Made by a program: the position numbers and the translations under genes. Positions 45,265 through 57,873 of a stretch of DNA of 64,000 nucleotides are shown here, piece after piece. Every line of letters begins with the position of its first letter. The first letter of the stretch is position 1. This stretch comes from Calonectria ilicicola (Eukaryota > Ascomycota > Sordariomycetes > Hypocreales > Nectriaceae). The stretch spans positions 3,348,001-3,412,000 of the forward strand of contig CP085826.1 of the NCBI GenBank assembly GCA_020809705.1. Reading direction: 5' to 3'. The notes below the pieces were generated by a model, which did not search any database, had not been told where the DNA came from, and saw nothing but the letters and a program-made list of their open reading frames with translations.

Positions 45265-46784
45265 TCGACACACACGGGTGGTCGTCAATCGCTGTCCCGC
45301 GCGAGAATGAAAAAAAAAAATCACGGAAAAAAATGAGTGGTCAGTTTTTTTTTTTTTACCTGCCTCTCCTCCAAATAGGAAAATAACGACAGCGGCGATA
45401 CACGAATCAAGAAATGGGCTGCTGCAGCCAGGATGACATGAGGCAAATAGGCGTATAGCGCGAGAGGAAAAAGAAAGGTGACGGGAGGAGAGGGAATCTG
45501 CTGGGAAGTGAGGCTGAGAGTGCGCGACGACAAGATGATTGGGTCTGGGCGCGAGGAGGGCGATGTGACATGCTGCAATGTTCGGGAGAGGCCTCTCTCT
45601 CTCTTTGCTCTCCGTTTTGTGCCCCGTCCCCTCTAAGTTTTGCCATGGCCTCCGGGTTGGACCTGGACCTGGACCTGGACTGAAATGGACCACACTGGGC
45701 TGTAACGGCCCTATCATGCGCTCGCTCGACTGCATGCAGTGGCCGCATGGTCTGGCCGCTCCCCTCCAAACCCCATTTCGAGCGAGAGTTGTGCCGTTTT
45801 CGTCTGCATCTGGAGCTACCCTAGACACGGCTCATGTGCATTTGGGGATCGGGATTTGGAGTTTAAAGGCACCGCCCTTATTATGCCATTTGATATTGCC
45901 CTTGACCGCAAAACCAGTTGCTTCTTGGCTCGAACAGAAGCCGACTTATGTAATCCGCCACTGTCACTGCCCCTCACTACCACCTCCCGCGATTCTAAGT
46001 TGGGTCGACGAAAACCAACGCATCACCATCACATCACACACATCAGCTGCTCTTTTTACACACGGGACCAAGCACGTCCCAGTTCCGGGGCCAGCTCTCA
46101 ACACCCCACCTTCAATGACCGAAGCGGCGAATACTCTGTCATCTTGAGAGTGCATCCCTTTCTTGCTTGCTTGCTGCTTGTATTGCCGTGCACGAGCTAT
46201 TTTTTCCATCTTCTTCATTTTGTGCGCCGTGTTTCTTATTCATTTCCTTTGTCGTGGGCAGCACCTTTTTCATCCAGCAGAAGCTCCCCTCACACACCCC
46301 ACCCTCCGACCTCCGACCTCCCGACCTCCCATGATAACAACCCACCACGACAGCTGGGGGGCCATTCATCTGTGGCGCTAAACTCAATACAAAAACGTCA
46401 CCCCTTGCCTCGACCTGAACGCCAACGACCACCCGTCGCCAGGCAGCGATATCCTTTAGGACAACGCAGCAACAAGAAAACTCGCAGCAAGACGCGCGCC
46501 CGCCTAGAGGACAAGTCGCTGCTTTTTTGCCAGCAACTGCGCATATAAAGAATTCCTTGAGCACGTCGGGCCTGCGACATTCCAGCCTCGCCTCTCGCTG
46601 CCCATCATAATAATAGAACCGCCCCGCGACCCGAAACGAGACGGAACATCTCTCTCCTTGGGCATACCAATAGAGGAAGCCCAATAACTCCACGAAACGA
46701 ACACATCCCAAAGAGGCCGAGAAGAAAAAAAAAGAAGAATAAATAATAAAATAAAAAACAAAAAAACGCTCACTGTTCGCAACC
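45265..46784. promoter_or_regulatory. Divergent intergenic region between F-box gene and pkr1
   Basis: 1.5 kb separates two head-to-head start codons, so both promoters must lie here. It holds poly-T/A tracts (45308, 45344, 46725-46760) and a run of GGACCT units near 45658-45680. Frames on both strands overlap it but are low complexity. Confidence 0.6.
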
Positions 46785-47375
46785 ATGTCGTCCTTCTTCG
46801 TCGAGCTCTGGGAGTCCATCTTCACCCCCGGCCCCACGCCCACCATCCTCAAGGCCACCAACGCCTCCTTCGCCGCCCTGCAGTTTGTCCTCTTACTCCT
46901 ACTGCTGGCCACTTACAGCATCCACTGCGTCATTCTCTCGGTGCTCTGCGCCGGGCTGTGGTGGAGCATCAACTGGTTCGCCACCGAGCTCTACGCCGCC
47001 CAGGCGCGCGAGCGCGAGGAGCAGGCCCGCCTGAAGGAGAAGGAACAGGAGCGTGACCAGAACCAGCCCTCGGACGGCGACGACGACGCCAGCGAGACCG
47101 AAGTCGAGACCGCCGCGCCCGTCAAGAAGCCCTCCTCCTCTTCCGCCGCCGCCGCTGCCGTGGCCGCCGTCGAGCCGGAATCAGCCGCCACCCCCGAGCC
47201 TATCCCCGCGCCGGCCGCTTCCCCCGCCACCGGGCTGGAGCCTATTGACCCCCGCGGAGAGGTCAAGCACCGCCCCGGACCGGGCACCCAGTCGAGCGTT
47301 AGCACCGAGGATGAGTGGGAGAAGGTGTCGGAAAACGAGAAGGACAAGGCCTCTGAGAACGAGAAGGATAAATAG
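46785..47375 (+). CDS. pkr1: Pkr1-type ER membrane V-ATPase assembly factor
   Basis: An uninterrupted 196-residue frame. The N-terminus MSSFFVELWESIFTPGPTPT, followed by ATNASFAALQ and a hydrophobic hairpin of two membrane segments (about residues 26-46 and 48-68, ending LWWSINWFA), is the conserved Pkr1 signature. The C-terminal half is cytosol-type sequence: a charged coiled-coil-like stretch (AREREEQARLKEKEQERDQ), then Ala/Pro/Ser-rich low complexity, a DEWEKVSE motif and a KASENEKDK tail. Yeast Pkr1 is an ER protein needed with Vma12/21/22 to assemble the V-ATPase Vo sector. The yeast protein is shorter and filamentous fungi commonly extend the tail. The ATG sits in a good context (GCAACCATG). 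Convergent with the transporter gene downstream. Confidence 0.93.
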   Translation: MSSFFVELWESIFTPGPTPTILKATNASFAALQFVLLLLLLATYSIHCVILSVLCAGLWWSINWFATELYAAQAREREEQARLKEKEQERDQNQPSDGDDDASETEVETAAPVKKPSSSSAAAAAVAAVEPESAATPEPIPAPAASPATGLEPIDPRGEVKHRPGPGTQSSVSTEDEWEKVSENEKDKASENEKDK

Positions 47376-47859
47376 AGACACACACGCACGCACACACGCA
47401 AACCATGTGTGACTGCTGCCGCGCGCTTCATCAGCGTGCGCTTTCGACCCATAGCAATGTGATATGATGTTGAGGAAATCATGGGACGACGATCAGGATG
47501 TTGAGGATACCCCCCCCTAGGAGCGATGTTTTCTATTTTTCTTGTACATGAGATGCAGCGTGAACATGCCTCACCTGCCCAGATATCTAGAGGTAAACAT
47601 TCCATGGTGGTCCTGTGTATTTTTGGGCTCTTGCTTTCTTCACTCCCCGCGTATGCGTAATGTATAAAATTCATGCCTACCCGGTCCCGTTCTAACTAAA
47701 TAATATTGTATTCATGAGTGATGATGTTGCCGTAATCCTGACCGTGCCTTTGAATCCAAATCCCAACCAAACACCCCCCCAAAAAATTATTCCACATTCG
47801 CTATTATCATAATCTCCGTACCTACACGAGGAATCTTTCGTGTCCAACCAAATCGCATC
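47376..47859. other. Convergent intergenic, shared 3' region
   Basis: 484 bp between the stop codons of pkr1 and the transporter. It begins with a CA-rich run (ACACACACGCACGC) and must hold both terminators. Nothing else seen. Confidence 0.6.
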
Positions 47860-50313
47860 TTACAAAAACCTCAGCCTGCGCGTCATATGGGCTGCAACCA
47901 GCGTGCTCATGGCCCCTATAAACAAACATATGGCAATGGGATTCGGTCCTTCCGGGTCGGACTGTAGTTGCGAATCGCTTGAGGCACTACTAGGTTCTAA
48001 TATGGAAAAGACAATAGAAGACAGGAAAGTGCCGATGAACTGCGGTAGAGTGGTGTAAATGTTGAGAATGCCAAAATAAATACCAGAGAGTTCTCCGGTA
48101 GATGCCATAGGAGCTGGTGAGTTATCCTCAAAGTCACGATCGAGATGCAGGGATGGATCGTTGGATCTCATGCTGGGCATTTCGATACCTTGATCTTCTG
48201 AAAGGCGATGGTAATTGGCTTCGGCGCTGCTGCTGAGCTTGTTGACTTCAACACCAAGAAAAGCAACAGGCGCCCACAATGCCAGTGTCCAAGGTCTAGA
48301 TATTTGTTAGTATGTATGCATATGTTGATGATCGTGGCAAGGGCTTGACTTACATCCCGCACAGGCAGACCAGCACTGTTGCGAAGCGAAAGCTGGTTGC
48401 GAATGGTGCCAGAGCCATCGATGCGGCGAACACGAGGTGTCCAATCATCCATGCTGTGAGCAGATCGGGCTTCATCTTGTTGAATCCGGAAAGGAATCCC
48501 GCCAAAGCTTGCGGGGGCCGATGAGTAAATGAATCGTCCTCGGGTGATCGAACGAATAACGGGAGGACCCAAGCACTGGAGAAAGTAATAATGGAATACA
48601 GGACAAGTGATGTGCTGCCGATACGCCCAATGGCACCAAGCGTATCCTTTGATTTCCTCGCATCGGCGGGAACATCGTACCGGAAATACGTCTCTCCAAT
48701 CCACGTGGTGCTGTAGAAGAGAAAGGGGAACCATCCGATCCAGGACCAAAACTGAGCCCAACAGATGGCTTGTATGCGGGGTGGGAGATTGCGCACTCTT
48801 GAGAAGATTTGGCGAAAGACTTGGAAACGGCCTTGATTCTTCTCATGGTTCTTGGAAGACACCAACACCCGCTCTGTGACGGACCAGCATGTGATGGCTG
48901 TCGTAACGACATAGAAGAATGTCGAAACGAGTGTGAGTTGCTTGAACTGTGTATCACCGAGGGACTTGCCCAGAACATGAGGTAGGTCGAGGGCACCAGC
49001 ACCATAACCGATCACGTTGCCAACAGCAGATAGTCGACTTGCTGGAGACGGAAATTAGCTAACCCTCAGTATCCAGGCAATTGACCAACTTACCCCATGC
49101 TGCCCCGGCTTGTTGTTTGTCTATAGGCAGGGTATCAACTACAAGACTCTTTGCGCATGATTGAACTAGAGTTTATTATATCAGTACATGCGCAGGCGAG
49201 ACGCTAATATCATCCTCTCTCTGGGATCCGTACCTGCATTGATGGCAAAGTCGAGGACATAGATGGCTAACACGGCTAAGACAATCGTTGGCATCCTGGC
49301 CGCTTGGTCGTCCTTGATGAAAATGCCAATAATTTCACGTGTAAAGCCCAAGACTAAGAGGCAAGCAACAACAATGAAGGAGCCAATGACCATGAGTGGT
49401 CGTCGGCGACCCCATTTTGACCTGCTCTCGTCTGAGATAACACCGACAATTGGCTGCACCAGGAGGCCCGACAATGGGCCAGCAACCCAAACCAAGGAAG
49501 TGTTGCTCTTGGTGAGACCAAGATCGAGGAGGTACGGCGTGCAATCTAAGAGGAGAACAAGGTTAGAAGCTAAAGAAAAGAATATAAGAGTTACGGGATA
49601 AGACCTTACATGTCATCTCGACGCCCCATGTGAAGCTACATGAAAACGATCAGCAGGGAGGCCCCAGTGCTGGCAATCTAGCCATGTGGGTTTTTGTTTG
49701 GGGGGTGGCATTTGCTAGCGACATACGTGATTCCGATATTGATAAAGTTTAATAAAATCATGCGCATCGCTTCTGAGCCGCCCCTTACGGAGGGCTGTCC
49801 ACTCCAAGTGGCCATGGTGGCCAAGTTGTAGCGAGCGTCGCCGAAATCGTGATGGTCGCGCGCCTCCTCGTCGCTGTTGTCGTCGTCGTCGCCCGCCCTA
49901 TAGGATGGCCCCAAATCCTGCGGTATCGGGGATTGGTATTCGCTGCTGTCAATGCTAACGCTGGAAGAGGACGGCGTGTGGAATGCGGGAGAGGAAGCGT
50001 GGACTGAGCCCGACAGGTCGATGTGTAGCGAGCTCGAGAGGGCGGCTGGCGACGGTGACGGCGACGGCGAGGGATTGGGCGAGTGAACCGAGACGAAGGA
50101 GGAGGACGAGGACGGCCCCGAGGCGGGAGTCAGGAGGCCGGATGAGGCGGAAACGGAGGCGGCTGCAGATATGGAAGTTGGAGCGAGAAGGTTGGAGCTG
50201 TGAGGATTGCTCTCTTGCTGTTGGCGAGGGTAGCTGTTGGCGTTGCTGGAGCCGCCCGCCGGAGTGGTAGTGCTATGATGGGGGCGCTGTAGCGGCGAGC
50301 CTGTCACAGCCAT
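47860..50313 (-). CDS. Sucrose/alpha-glucoside transporter of the GPH/SUT (MFS) type
   Basis: Six exons, 50313-49727, 49635-49610, 49545-49234, 49165-49094, 49041-48354 and 48295-47860, give 706 residues. The introns are 91, 64, 68, 52 and 58 nt and all phases join. The second exon is a 26-nt micro-exon encoding FTWGVEMT. The first 185 residues are a cytosolic Ser/Pro-rich tail. The membrane domain starts near MRMILLNFINIGITFTWGVEMTYCTPYLL and carries the GPH/SUT hallmark KWGRRRPLM (about 248-257). Later come a DTLP..QQ..GAAWASRLSAVGNVIGYG segment and CGIPWTLALWAPVAFL. Plant sucrose-H+ symporters and S. pombe Sut1 share this layout. It probably imports sucrose or maltose with protons at the plasma membrane; the substrate is inferred from family. 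A long hydrophilic loop (about 575-625) lies before the last helices. Confidence 0.9.
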
Positions 50314-51776
50314 GACGGATTGAGCGGGTCATGGAACTGGGGTCTGGGGGGGTGAACAAAACGGCAGCTGGGCGTGCTAATGAGAATGGAAGAATGGCCT
50401 GAGTCGTGAAGCACACAGCTAGCAATCGAATGCATCTGTAATGAAATGATGGATGTTCTAGAGAGAGAGAGAGAGGGCGGGGGAAGTGGTGGCATGGCAT
50501 GCCATGTAGGTACCTCCCTTTGCAACCCATGGCCACTACCACGGCCACTACCTAGTGACCATGGGTAGGTAGCTAGCTAATGTCAGGGCCGCTATCAACC
50601 ATGTCCATCTTCCCCTTTCTAGCTTGGTGGGGAAGATGAGGGCCACCTTGTCCCACGTTTTACAGTGCCATTAGCTTCTTGGCTGCTCGCTGGAATTCCC
50701 CATCTTTTAGCATCTTTAGATCCGGGGTTCCGAACAAGCTAGTAGATCCCGAAACCTCAACAACCTCCACTCGCAACGGTTATTTCTCTTCTATTCTTTA
50801 TTCTTCTTTTGTTGCTTTCCTCTCTATCCATTTCTGTGCTTTGCTTGGTCAATGGTTTTGTATTCTCTCTACACTCACCATTTGATCGGCTTCTCTGTAC
50901 AGGACAATCCCTGAAAGTTTGTACCCTGTCTACCTTTTCCCACCGTCTTTCAGCTAAATTATAAATAATTTATATATAGAGCTTATTAGTAGTTATTTAT
51001 TTATTTATTTTCTTTTTTTTTACTACTAAACTCATATCTTTAGGTGGTTGAGTTTTAAGGTGAGGGTGTCACAGGGGCACAGTCTTTCAAGGGGTACATT
51101 GTATTCTTGCCAACCTGTTTGTTCCACGCAAAATACATCTCTTCCAGTGATACAATATTATCAATTCATCTGTTCTGGTATCTTCGCCCTTGCTCCTTCA
51201 CCCTAACTATGGCTGGGTGCTGATGCAAACCCTGCCCCGTGCCGTTTCCCGTCTTCGCCCGTCCTGCTGCAACATTCGAAATCTTACATACACATAGTAT
51301 ATTGTTCTGAACACCGGGTTCTCTTTCATCCTCTCGGTTTTCGAGGGGCCTTGTCCCTTGTATTGCGTCCCCCAATGATTCTTGTACCGGTCTGACCCTC
51401 ACTTTACGAAGAGGGGATAAAACAAAAACAAGCCCTAAACAAAGCATTTGCGCAACCATAGAGGAATAAAAGCGAAGAAGCACAAGAAAGACAACTCGGG
51501 AAAACCTTAAAAGGTAAATCTCAGGAGAGAAATGTGGTGAATAGAAAAAAAAAGACCAACATAAAAAAGAAAACAGAAGAAGGCTGGAAAATTCATTGCT
51601 GAAACCCAGTTGTCCGCTTGCTTCATCAATTGCAAGCCCTAAAAAAACGCCATCCTTCCTTCTTGAACCCTGATACATATCCTCTTTGATGCATTACGTA
51701 TTGTGATGAGAGAATTAACCCATTTGCCTGGTTTTCGCTCCTTTCGCGCCAACGCCATTGCCCGATTTTGTTGCTC
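50314..51776. other. Intergenic: transporter promoter with MITE copy 2
   Basis: Holds the transporter's 5' region with a GA run (50461-50475), MITE copy 2, and the 3' flank of the DH-BAR-SH3 gene. No coding frame is supported. Confidence 0.6.
50898..51103 (-). mobile_element. MITE-like inverted-repeat element, copy 2
   Basis: A 206-bp element that, read on the minus strand, starts TACAATGTACCCCTTGAAAG and ends CTTTCAGGGATTGTCCTGTA. TA is at both edges and the AT-rich centre has TAAATAAATAAATAA. It aligns almost along its whole length with copy 3 (shared internal AAACTCAACCACCT and GCTGAAAGACGGTGGGAAAA), so these two copies are the closest relatives. It lies 584 bp upstream of the transporter ATG. 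Non-coding. Confidence 0.88.
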
Positions 51777-54700
51777 TTACGCATCTGCCAGCTTGGCAAA
51801 GTGTTTAGACCAGATCCACCCAACTTGGTCCGAGGGATCGTCTTGGTTCTTTGCAAGCCACAGCTCGCCCTTTTCGGCGATGACATCGAAAATCTGTAAA
51901 TTACTGTCAGCACACAATTTCGTTGTCGTCATCCCTTGTCCGTTCTCTTTACTTACCTCGCCAGCCTGGTAAACCAAGTAGGGATACCCGGCTTCATGCT
52001 TTGTGGTTGTAATGTTGAACTCAAAGAGAGATGCGGCCAACCATAGCACATTGTAGCCACCTGTCTTTGGTCCACGTTCGCGGGACGAAGCTCGCGATGA
52101 TCGTTGGCTCTCCTCCGGCCCGTCCGGCAGTGGAAGTGCTGAATGGAAGATACCTCCTGAAAACCTGCCATTATCTTGTGCTGGCGTTGTGTTGGAGCTG
52201 TATGTTGTGTTTGAATCACGTATGTGGTGCTGAGGTGCTGACTCTGAGCTTTGTCGTGAGATGCCTACAGAATCATAACTTCGTCCGGTGCTCGGCCGCG
52301 TCGAGGCAGCCATCGATCGTGTGCTAGGTGGGACGTCTGCCGACATTGGTGAAACAGCACCCTGCTGAATGCCAACTCCTTGGTAGTATTCTCTATAGTT
52401 GTAAGTGTGTGGGCTGGGCAGTGGTCCTGCTCCAGCACTTGATGGGGACATGGTGTATGAGCCACTGTGTCGCTTGAACTCCGGGGGCGGGAGACTGGGG
52501 GCCGAGTCGCCATTGATGGAGAGGCCGCGGCCACGGGATTCACTCTCCGAGGGACGAGACCGTAATTTATGTGGTGGCATTGGCTCATCAATGCTTCGTG
52601 TCGTCGATTGTGACATTCTCCCCCTGTATACCGGGTTTAGGATGCCAATGCTAGATATCTGCTGATGTGCGTATGGATGATCTCGGTGGAAGGCAGCCGA
52701 GATATCCTCGAGATTAGGCATTTCTGGGCAATCTTTGCCCAGGACAACCTTCATTTTATCTTTCCAGATGCCATACCAGTTGGTCTGGATATTGACAAAG
52801 TTACCCAGGCAGATATTACCCACCTTCTCCGTTAATGCCGATAACTTGGGGAGTTCTTTCTTGAGGGTATCATTGAGAGCTTCGTACTGTTCGACCAATT
52901 CCATAAGTTTGGCATCAGCGTTCTTGCCGCCTCGCTTTAGCTGCTCGTATCGTTCAAAGTCGACACGGCGCTTTTGCCTCTTCTTCATCGCTAGAGAAGG
53001 ATTTCCGTAAGCCTTAATGACCAACTCAAAAGGCTCAATGACATGCTTTCTGACTTGCGATAACTGACAACCTTGTTAGCTTTGGGTGGCGTGTTTGAAG
53101 CGGATTTCAACTTACGTGCTCCTCAAGGGCAACCTTTTCCAAGTCTCGGATCGAGATATTGAACTGAATCCACTTGGCTTCCAACTCGGGGTAGCTCCCA
53201 GGTTGGAACCGAATAACCAACTCGATAGCCGACAGGTATTGAAGGAATTCGTGTACGTAGGCAGCCACCTGTCTGGTGTAAAATTCAACATCGCGAAGTA
53301 CAACTTGTAGGCGCAGGTAGTCATCACCGAATCTCTCGTTCAGCTTTGCATATTCAGCGTCTTCTGCTTGGCGAGTGCCTCCGGCTTGGAGTTTATCAAC
53401 TCGCTTTCCAAAGGCTCGTGCAAACCCAGCCTTGACATCAGACTCCTTTCGCTTCCTGCCAACAATTTGACCAACAAGCTCAAAGTTCTTCTTGGTCTTA
53501 TTGATTTCGATGATGGCTGTCTCAAGCATATCCTTAGCCTCGTTCAGAGCCTCTCTATCAGGGTGGTCCTGAGGAGTGTGTTGCAATAGAGTGATGATCA
53601 GGTTCGGGTATTTGGTGATTCGCTGCATTGGCTTGATGAGTAGTGAATCCAAGTCCCAGGCGGCCGTTAGGTCCTTGGCCACCTCGTTGCATTCATTCAG
53701 CCATACTTTCACGGTCGGGTCTTGTTGAATTTGGATAAGCTTCTTTGCTGCTTGATCACTGTTTCTCAAGAAGCCCTCGTGCACTAGCTTCATCTTCTCC
53801 ATGTTATTCTTAAATGCGGGGCCGATGGCAGAAGTCCTATCCTTTGTGTCATCAATCTCAGGTCCATGATTAGGCTGGTGGCCAGCTTCTGATATGAAGG
53901 AGGGCTGCCTAGAGAGGGCAGTGCGTCGACTTTGTGGCGCATAGACACTGCAAACGGCTTCTTTGATCTGTGCTAAGAAGGAGGTGTGGAATTCGATGAT
54001 TTCGTCAGTATTTCGGAAGATGAGCTTGACTGTCTTGTCATCCAATTTTGGGCAAGCCTCGGCGGTTCCCTTGTAGATTTCCTCAACGATATTCATGTCC
54101 CTAACGAAGACTGCCTCTGTATCCACAAGCTCCTTGATGACGTTCCGGCGCTGAGCGAGCCTGTGTCGCTCCTTGCTGGTAGGACCATTCCTGCCATGAA
54201 CATCCAATTTGGGATCGCTCTCTGTAGCAATGGAGTTGGCAAAGTACTGATCATTTGTCGCTAGAGAAGCGGTGTCCATAGACTGCGGCGTCGGCATGGT
54301 AGGCATGTAATCTTCAGATCCCCTCTCCGAACCGACAAACGTACTTCCGTTCTGCGATGGCTCATAAAAAACACCGGACGTTCGCTGTGAGTTACATGCA
54401 GATCCTGACACAGGGGTAGGGATGGGGGGTGGTTCGTGAATCGGTGAGGCGGTGCCATAGTTGAAGTTTTTGCTCCCCTTTTGGGAGAGGTATGGAATAG
54501 AAAATCCGTCCCCAGTGTCAAGCTCTGGAAGCTGATGGCCAAGATAGGATGAGTGACCTGAATCTATCGACTGGCGAATGTCTGCATGGCCGTGGTAGTC
54601 TTCCTGCATTCGAGATGCGGGTCTGCTTTCTCTGTAGATTGACCTTGTTTCCAGAATGGTGACGTGCCCGATCGAGGTTGGGTCGTTATCCTCGTAGTCA

Positions 54701-57700
54701 GGCATAGCAGGAGACCTTCCAACGTCGGAGACTTCCGGGCTGTCGACGGAGAAATCTGTCCAGGCGGATTGGTGGCTGGCTCTGTCGATTCCCAACCCCG
54801 TTGGCACCAACAAATTTCTCGGGGGTTCGGGGTGGTCATTGTACAAGTGATAATCCACATCGCCCATCGTGTTTGCATCCAATGACTCGCATGTTGATGA
54901 CGCCCTTCGAGACATGTCTGCATCGTGGTCACCGAAATTTGATTCTGACTGGCACTCCTCTGTTCTATTCTGATCATCAGTCTCTTCGGTACAAGCATCT
55001 GTCGCCGCATCGTCGTTGTCATCGTAGTGCTGATGACGTTGATCCATCTCTTCATGATCAGACACTGACTGACAGTCCGACTCGTATGAAGGGTCGAGTC
55101 GGGGGAAGGGTATCGTCTCTTCGGCTCTATCGTCTGGTCGAATATCGTCCGAGGGAGGTAGTATGGTTATGGTGGTTTGGAATGTCGGTTGGACTTCATG
55201 CTCAACTTCGTGGTCAATGTCGAGATCGTCGTGGAACGCCCCGGGGATGATGGGTGAAGTGATGGTCGGTCGAGGAGGAAGGTGAGATTCCTCAGAGATG
55301 TCCGGGCTGATTTGTTGTCGTGCTGGGGAATCAGGCTCGTCCTGGAATGGGTACTGGTACTCGACTCGTGGTGCGGTGGGCTGTGGGCTCGGTGGCTTGA
55401 CAATGGTGATTGGAACCTCCAGGGGAGCCTGGGCCTCCACAGCGGGTGTAATCTGGGGTTCGATGTCGAACTCGGTCGTTTCTGACGCGATCGAAACTGC
55501 AGTCCTGGGCCTTTCTTCTACTACAGGGATCGGGGGGCTGATTGGAGGGAAGCTCCCTGGAACTCCCAACGTTGGGGAGTCGACATTTTGTGGAACAGGT
55601 AAGACAGGGAGCTCGGGCCTTGTGTCGATGGCTATCATGAGGGCATCCGGTGGCAGGGCGACGGAGACATCGGCTGCCAACATGGAGGCTTCTTCTGGAG
55701 GAGGCGAAAGCGCCTTTTCAGGATTATCTATAGGGGATTCCGGCAGCTTCTGAACTTCGTCATCGGCATGAATATGTGGATTTTCCTGGCCAGCTACGCT
55801 GTCCGGAATAGCTGGCACGGGTGGAATGTCTGGTGGGTCCACCACGACCGGTTCTGGAGTCGGCGTCGAGGAAGCGATGGCGGCAACGGCAACAGCAGCA
55901 GCAGCAGTTTTGGCTTTGGCAGCCGCTTCCATCTCCTTACGCCGTTGCTCCGCTGCTTTTTGCCGAGCCTCGAGCGCCTGGCTCTCGCGAATAGATTTGG
56001 TATAAGCTAGCCGGATGTCCTCTCGTCGTTTCTCAAAATCAATGGGACCAATGGCAATTTTTGGTCGGCGACTAGCACCCGAGTCAGCAGCCCTTGAGGA
56101 CGGCCTTGAAAACGTGTTTGGTGATTTAGCTCTCTCAACCGCCCTCATCCGGGAACTTGCCGTGCTAGCTATAGAAACAGGCTGACGCGGCCTCGAGCTT
56201 CTCAGTGGGGGGGATAGCTTGGGGGGAGGAGCAATGATGTTAGCTCGGAGTCGTGCGTTATTGGCAGATGTCGCCAGGGATCGCGGAGGTGCCTTTCTGT
56301 TGCCAGATCTGTGGGTTGGTGTCTTGGCTCGTGTATTCGTGGGACTCTTCATCTGCGTCGAGGACGACGAGCCAGCTCTCGATGTTCGACCGCTTGTTTG
56401 GATACGTCTGAGATTCGACGGGGAGTTTGATCGTGTTGAAGATTGGCTTGGAGTTGGGCTACTGAGCTTCTTCACCGACAGAGGGAGCTTTGATGAGTTG
56501 CCAGAGGTAGTGGGTTTTCGGGTAGCTTGTTTGCGAGAGACGGAAACGTTGATTTCCGTTGTTTTAGGAACATCACTTTGTGATCGTGAATGCCCTCTCC
56601 CACTACTGGGCTCCCTATTAGCTTGCCCTTTGCCAGCGTGCCCTTCGTGATTGCGATACCAACTGCTGGGAGAGTCAGGCTCGACGGCATCTGCGTCGGA
56701 AAGACTTCGTTGGTGGGCCCAGGGCTGGGAGATGCTCGATTCTGATGTCCTGCGCGGTCGGGCACCTTCGATTCCATACCCTGCCGTCAAGGGATCATGC
56801 TGCTCAGGCAAGATCTCGCCAAAAAGCAAGCCTTGTGAACGCAAGTGAGTGGGGGAGGAAGCGGACGGCTGAGGTGGGGATTTCGGCGACGGGTTGGCCA
56901 TGGACTTGGATGCATTTGGGTTTCCGCTAACGGCAGCTCGAGGCTTCCCTATGCGGCTGGCAAACGACTGGGAGTTATTCGAGACTTGGTCTTCAGCTAC
57001 AAACTTTGATCTTTGTGAGCGAGAAGACGAGGACGATGCAGGATTTGACGTGCCGGTGCGGTCGCGCAGGGTTGAGTAAGACGTTGCACCGTTTCGAGGC
57101 TGTGTGCTGGCAGCGGCATCTCGCCTAGACCTTGCTGCAGTACCCATCGATGCAGGAGCACGAGGGATGGAGGATGCACCATTAGCGCCATTCTGATCGA
57201 AGCGCTTTTTGAGATCCCTCACACTTGGATGAGTGCGACCGGGTTTAATGGGTGGAATGGTCGGTCGGTTATCAACTGGATTTGATACCGATCGCACCGT
57301 CGTGCGAGAAGGGGAGACAACGGGGTGCTTGGGCGTGGTGCCGTCCCCGTTGGAGCGCAACGACGGCCGTGAGGGGGAGGCGGCGGCCATGGGAAGGGTA
57401 TCGGGGTTGTTATTTAGATGCAGTGCGCGATAGCTCTTGTAAAAGTCGTCGGGATTCACGGGAGTAAATTCATGGTGGGCATTTGAGGATACGGAATCCA
57501 GGTTGGCGGCGTAGGACGCAGTATGGCAGGCGTCGTCGTCGTCGTCGTCGTCGTTAATGTCGAACTGCTGAGGCAGGGAGGCCTCGAGGGGGTGATTGAG
57601 CCGGGGGGGATCTGGGTGGTGGGGATGATGAAGGGCGAGATCGCGGTCGTAGTCTAGGGGGTAGGAGTCGTGATCGCGGTCGTAGCTGTGGGTGGCGTTG

Positions 57701-57873
57701 TGACGATGGGTATCGTGGTGTTCGGCTTGCGAGTGAGGAAGTTGATGTCGTAGTGGATGATGCTGGGTGTGGTGGTGAGGCTGGACGCTGGCGTCCTGAG
57801 CCTGTCCCGAATCCATGGCCTGGAAGTCAGCGCGGAGGCCCGCCTGAAAGTCCATGTCCATGCCGTTGTCCAT
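51777..57873 (-). CDS. DH-BAR-SH3 Rho/Cdc42 guanine nucleotide exchange factor (Gef1/Tuba type)
   Basis: Three exons, 57873-53116, 53063-51957 and 51893-51777, give 1993 residues. The start has a near-perfect context (GCCACCATGG). The first 1200 residues are disordered: His/Asp-rich, then Ser/Arg/Pro-rich, with a coiled-coil-like KRREDIRLAYTKSIRESQAL stretch (about 620) and an acidic Pro-rich part. The DH domain (about 1236-1450) includes NVIKELVDTEAVFVRDMNIV and the conserved LIKPMQRITKYPNLI. It is followed directly by a BAR domain (about 1500-1695) instead of a PH domain, as in S. pombe Gef1 and animal Tuba/DNMBP. An SH3 domain closes the protein (about 1920-1993; SLFEF, AGE, ELWLAKN, GWIWSKHF). 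It probably activates Cdc42 or Rho at curved membrane during polarity or septation. The last intron is 63 nt, multiple of three and stop-free, so reading through it keeps the frame; its splice sites are strong and it falls inside the SH3 core. Confidence 0.9.

Noticed and set aside
45739..46548. 269-codon plus-strand frame between F-box gene and pkr1
   Set aside because: Low-complexity Pro/Ser/His composition, no motif, lies in the divergent promoter region.
46139..46912. 257-codon minus-strand frame overlapping the pkr1 start
   Set aside because: Covers the promoter and antisense strand of pkr1, no recognisable domain.
46991..47674. 227-codon minus-strand frame antisense to pkr1
   Set aside because: Antisense shadow of the Ala/Pro/Ser-rich pkr1 tail; pkr1 itself has a clear family signature.
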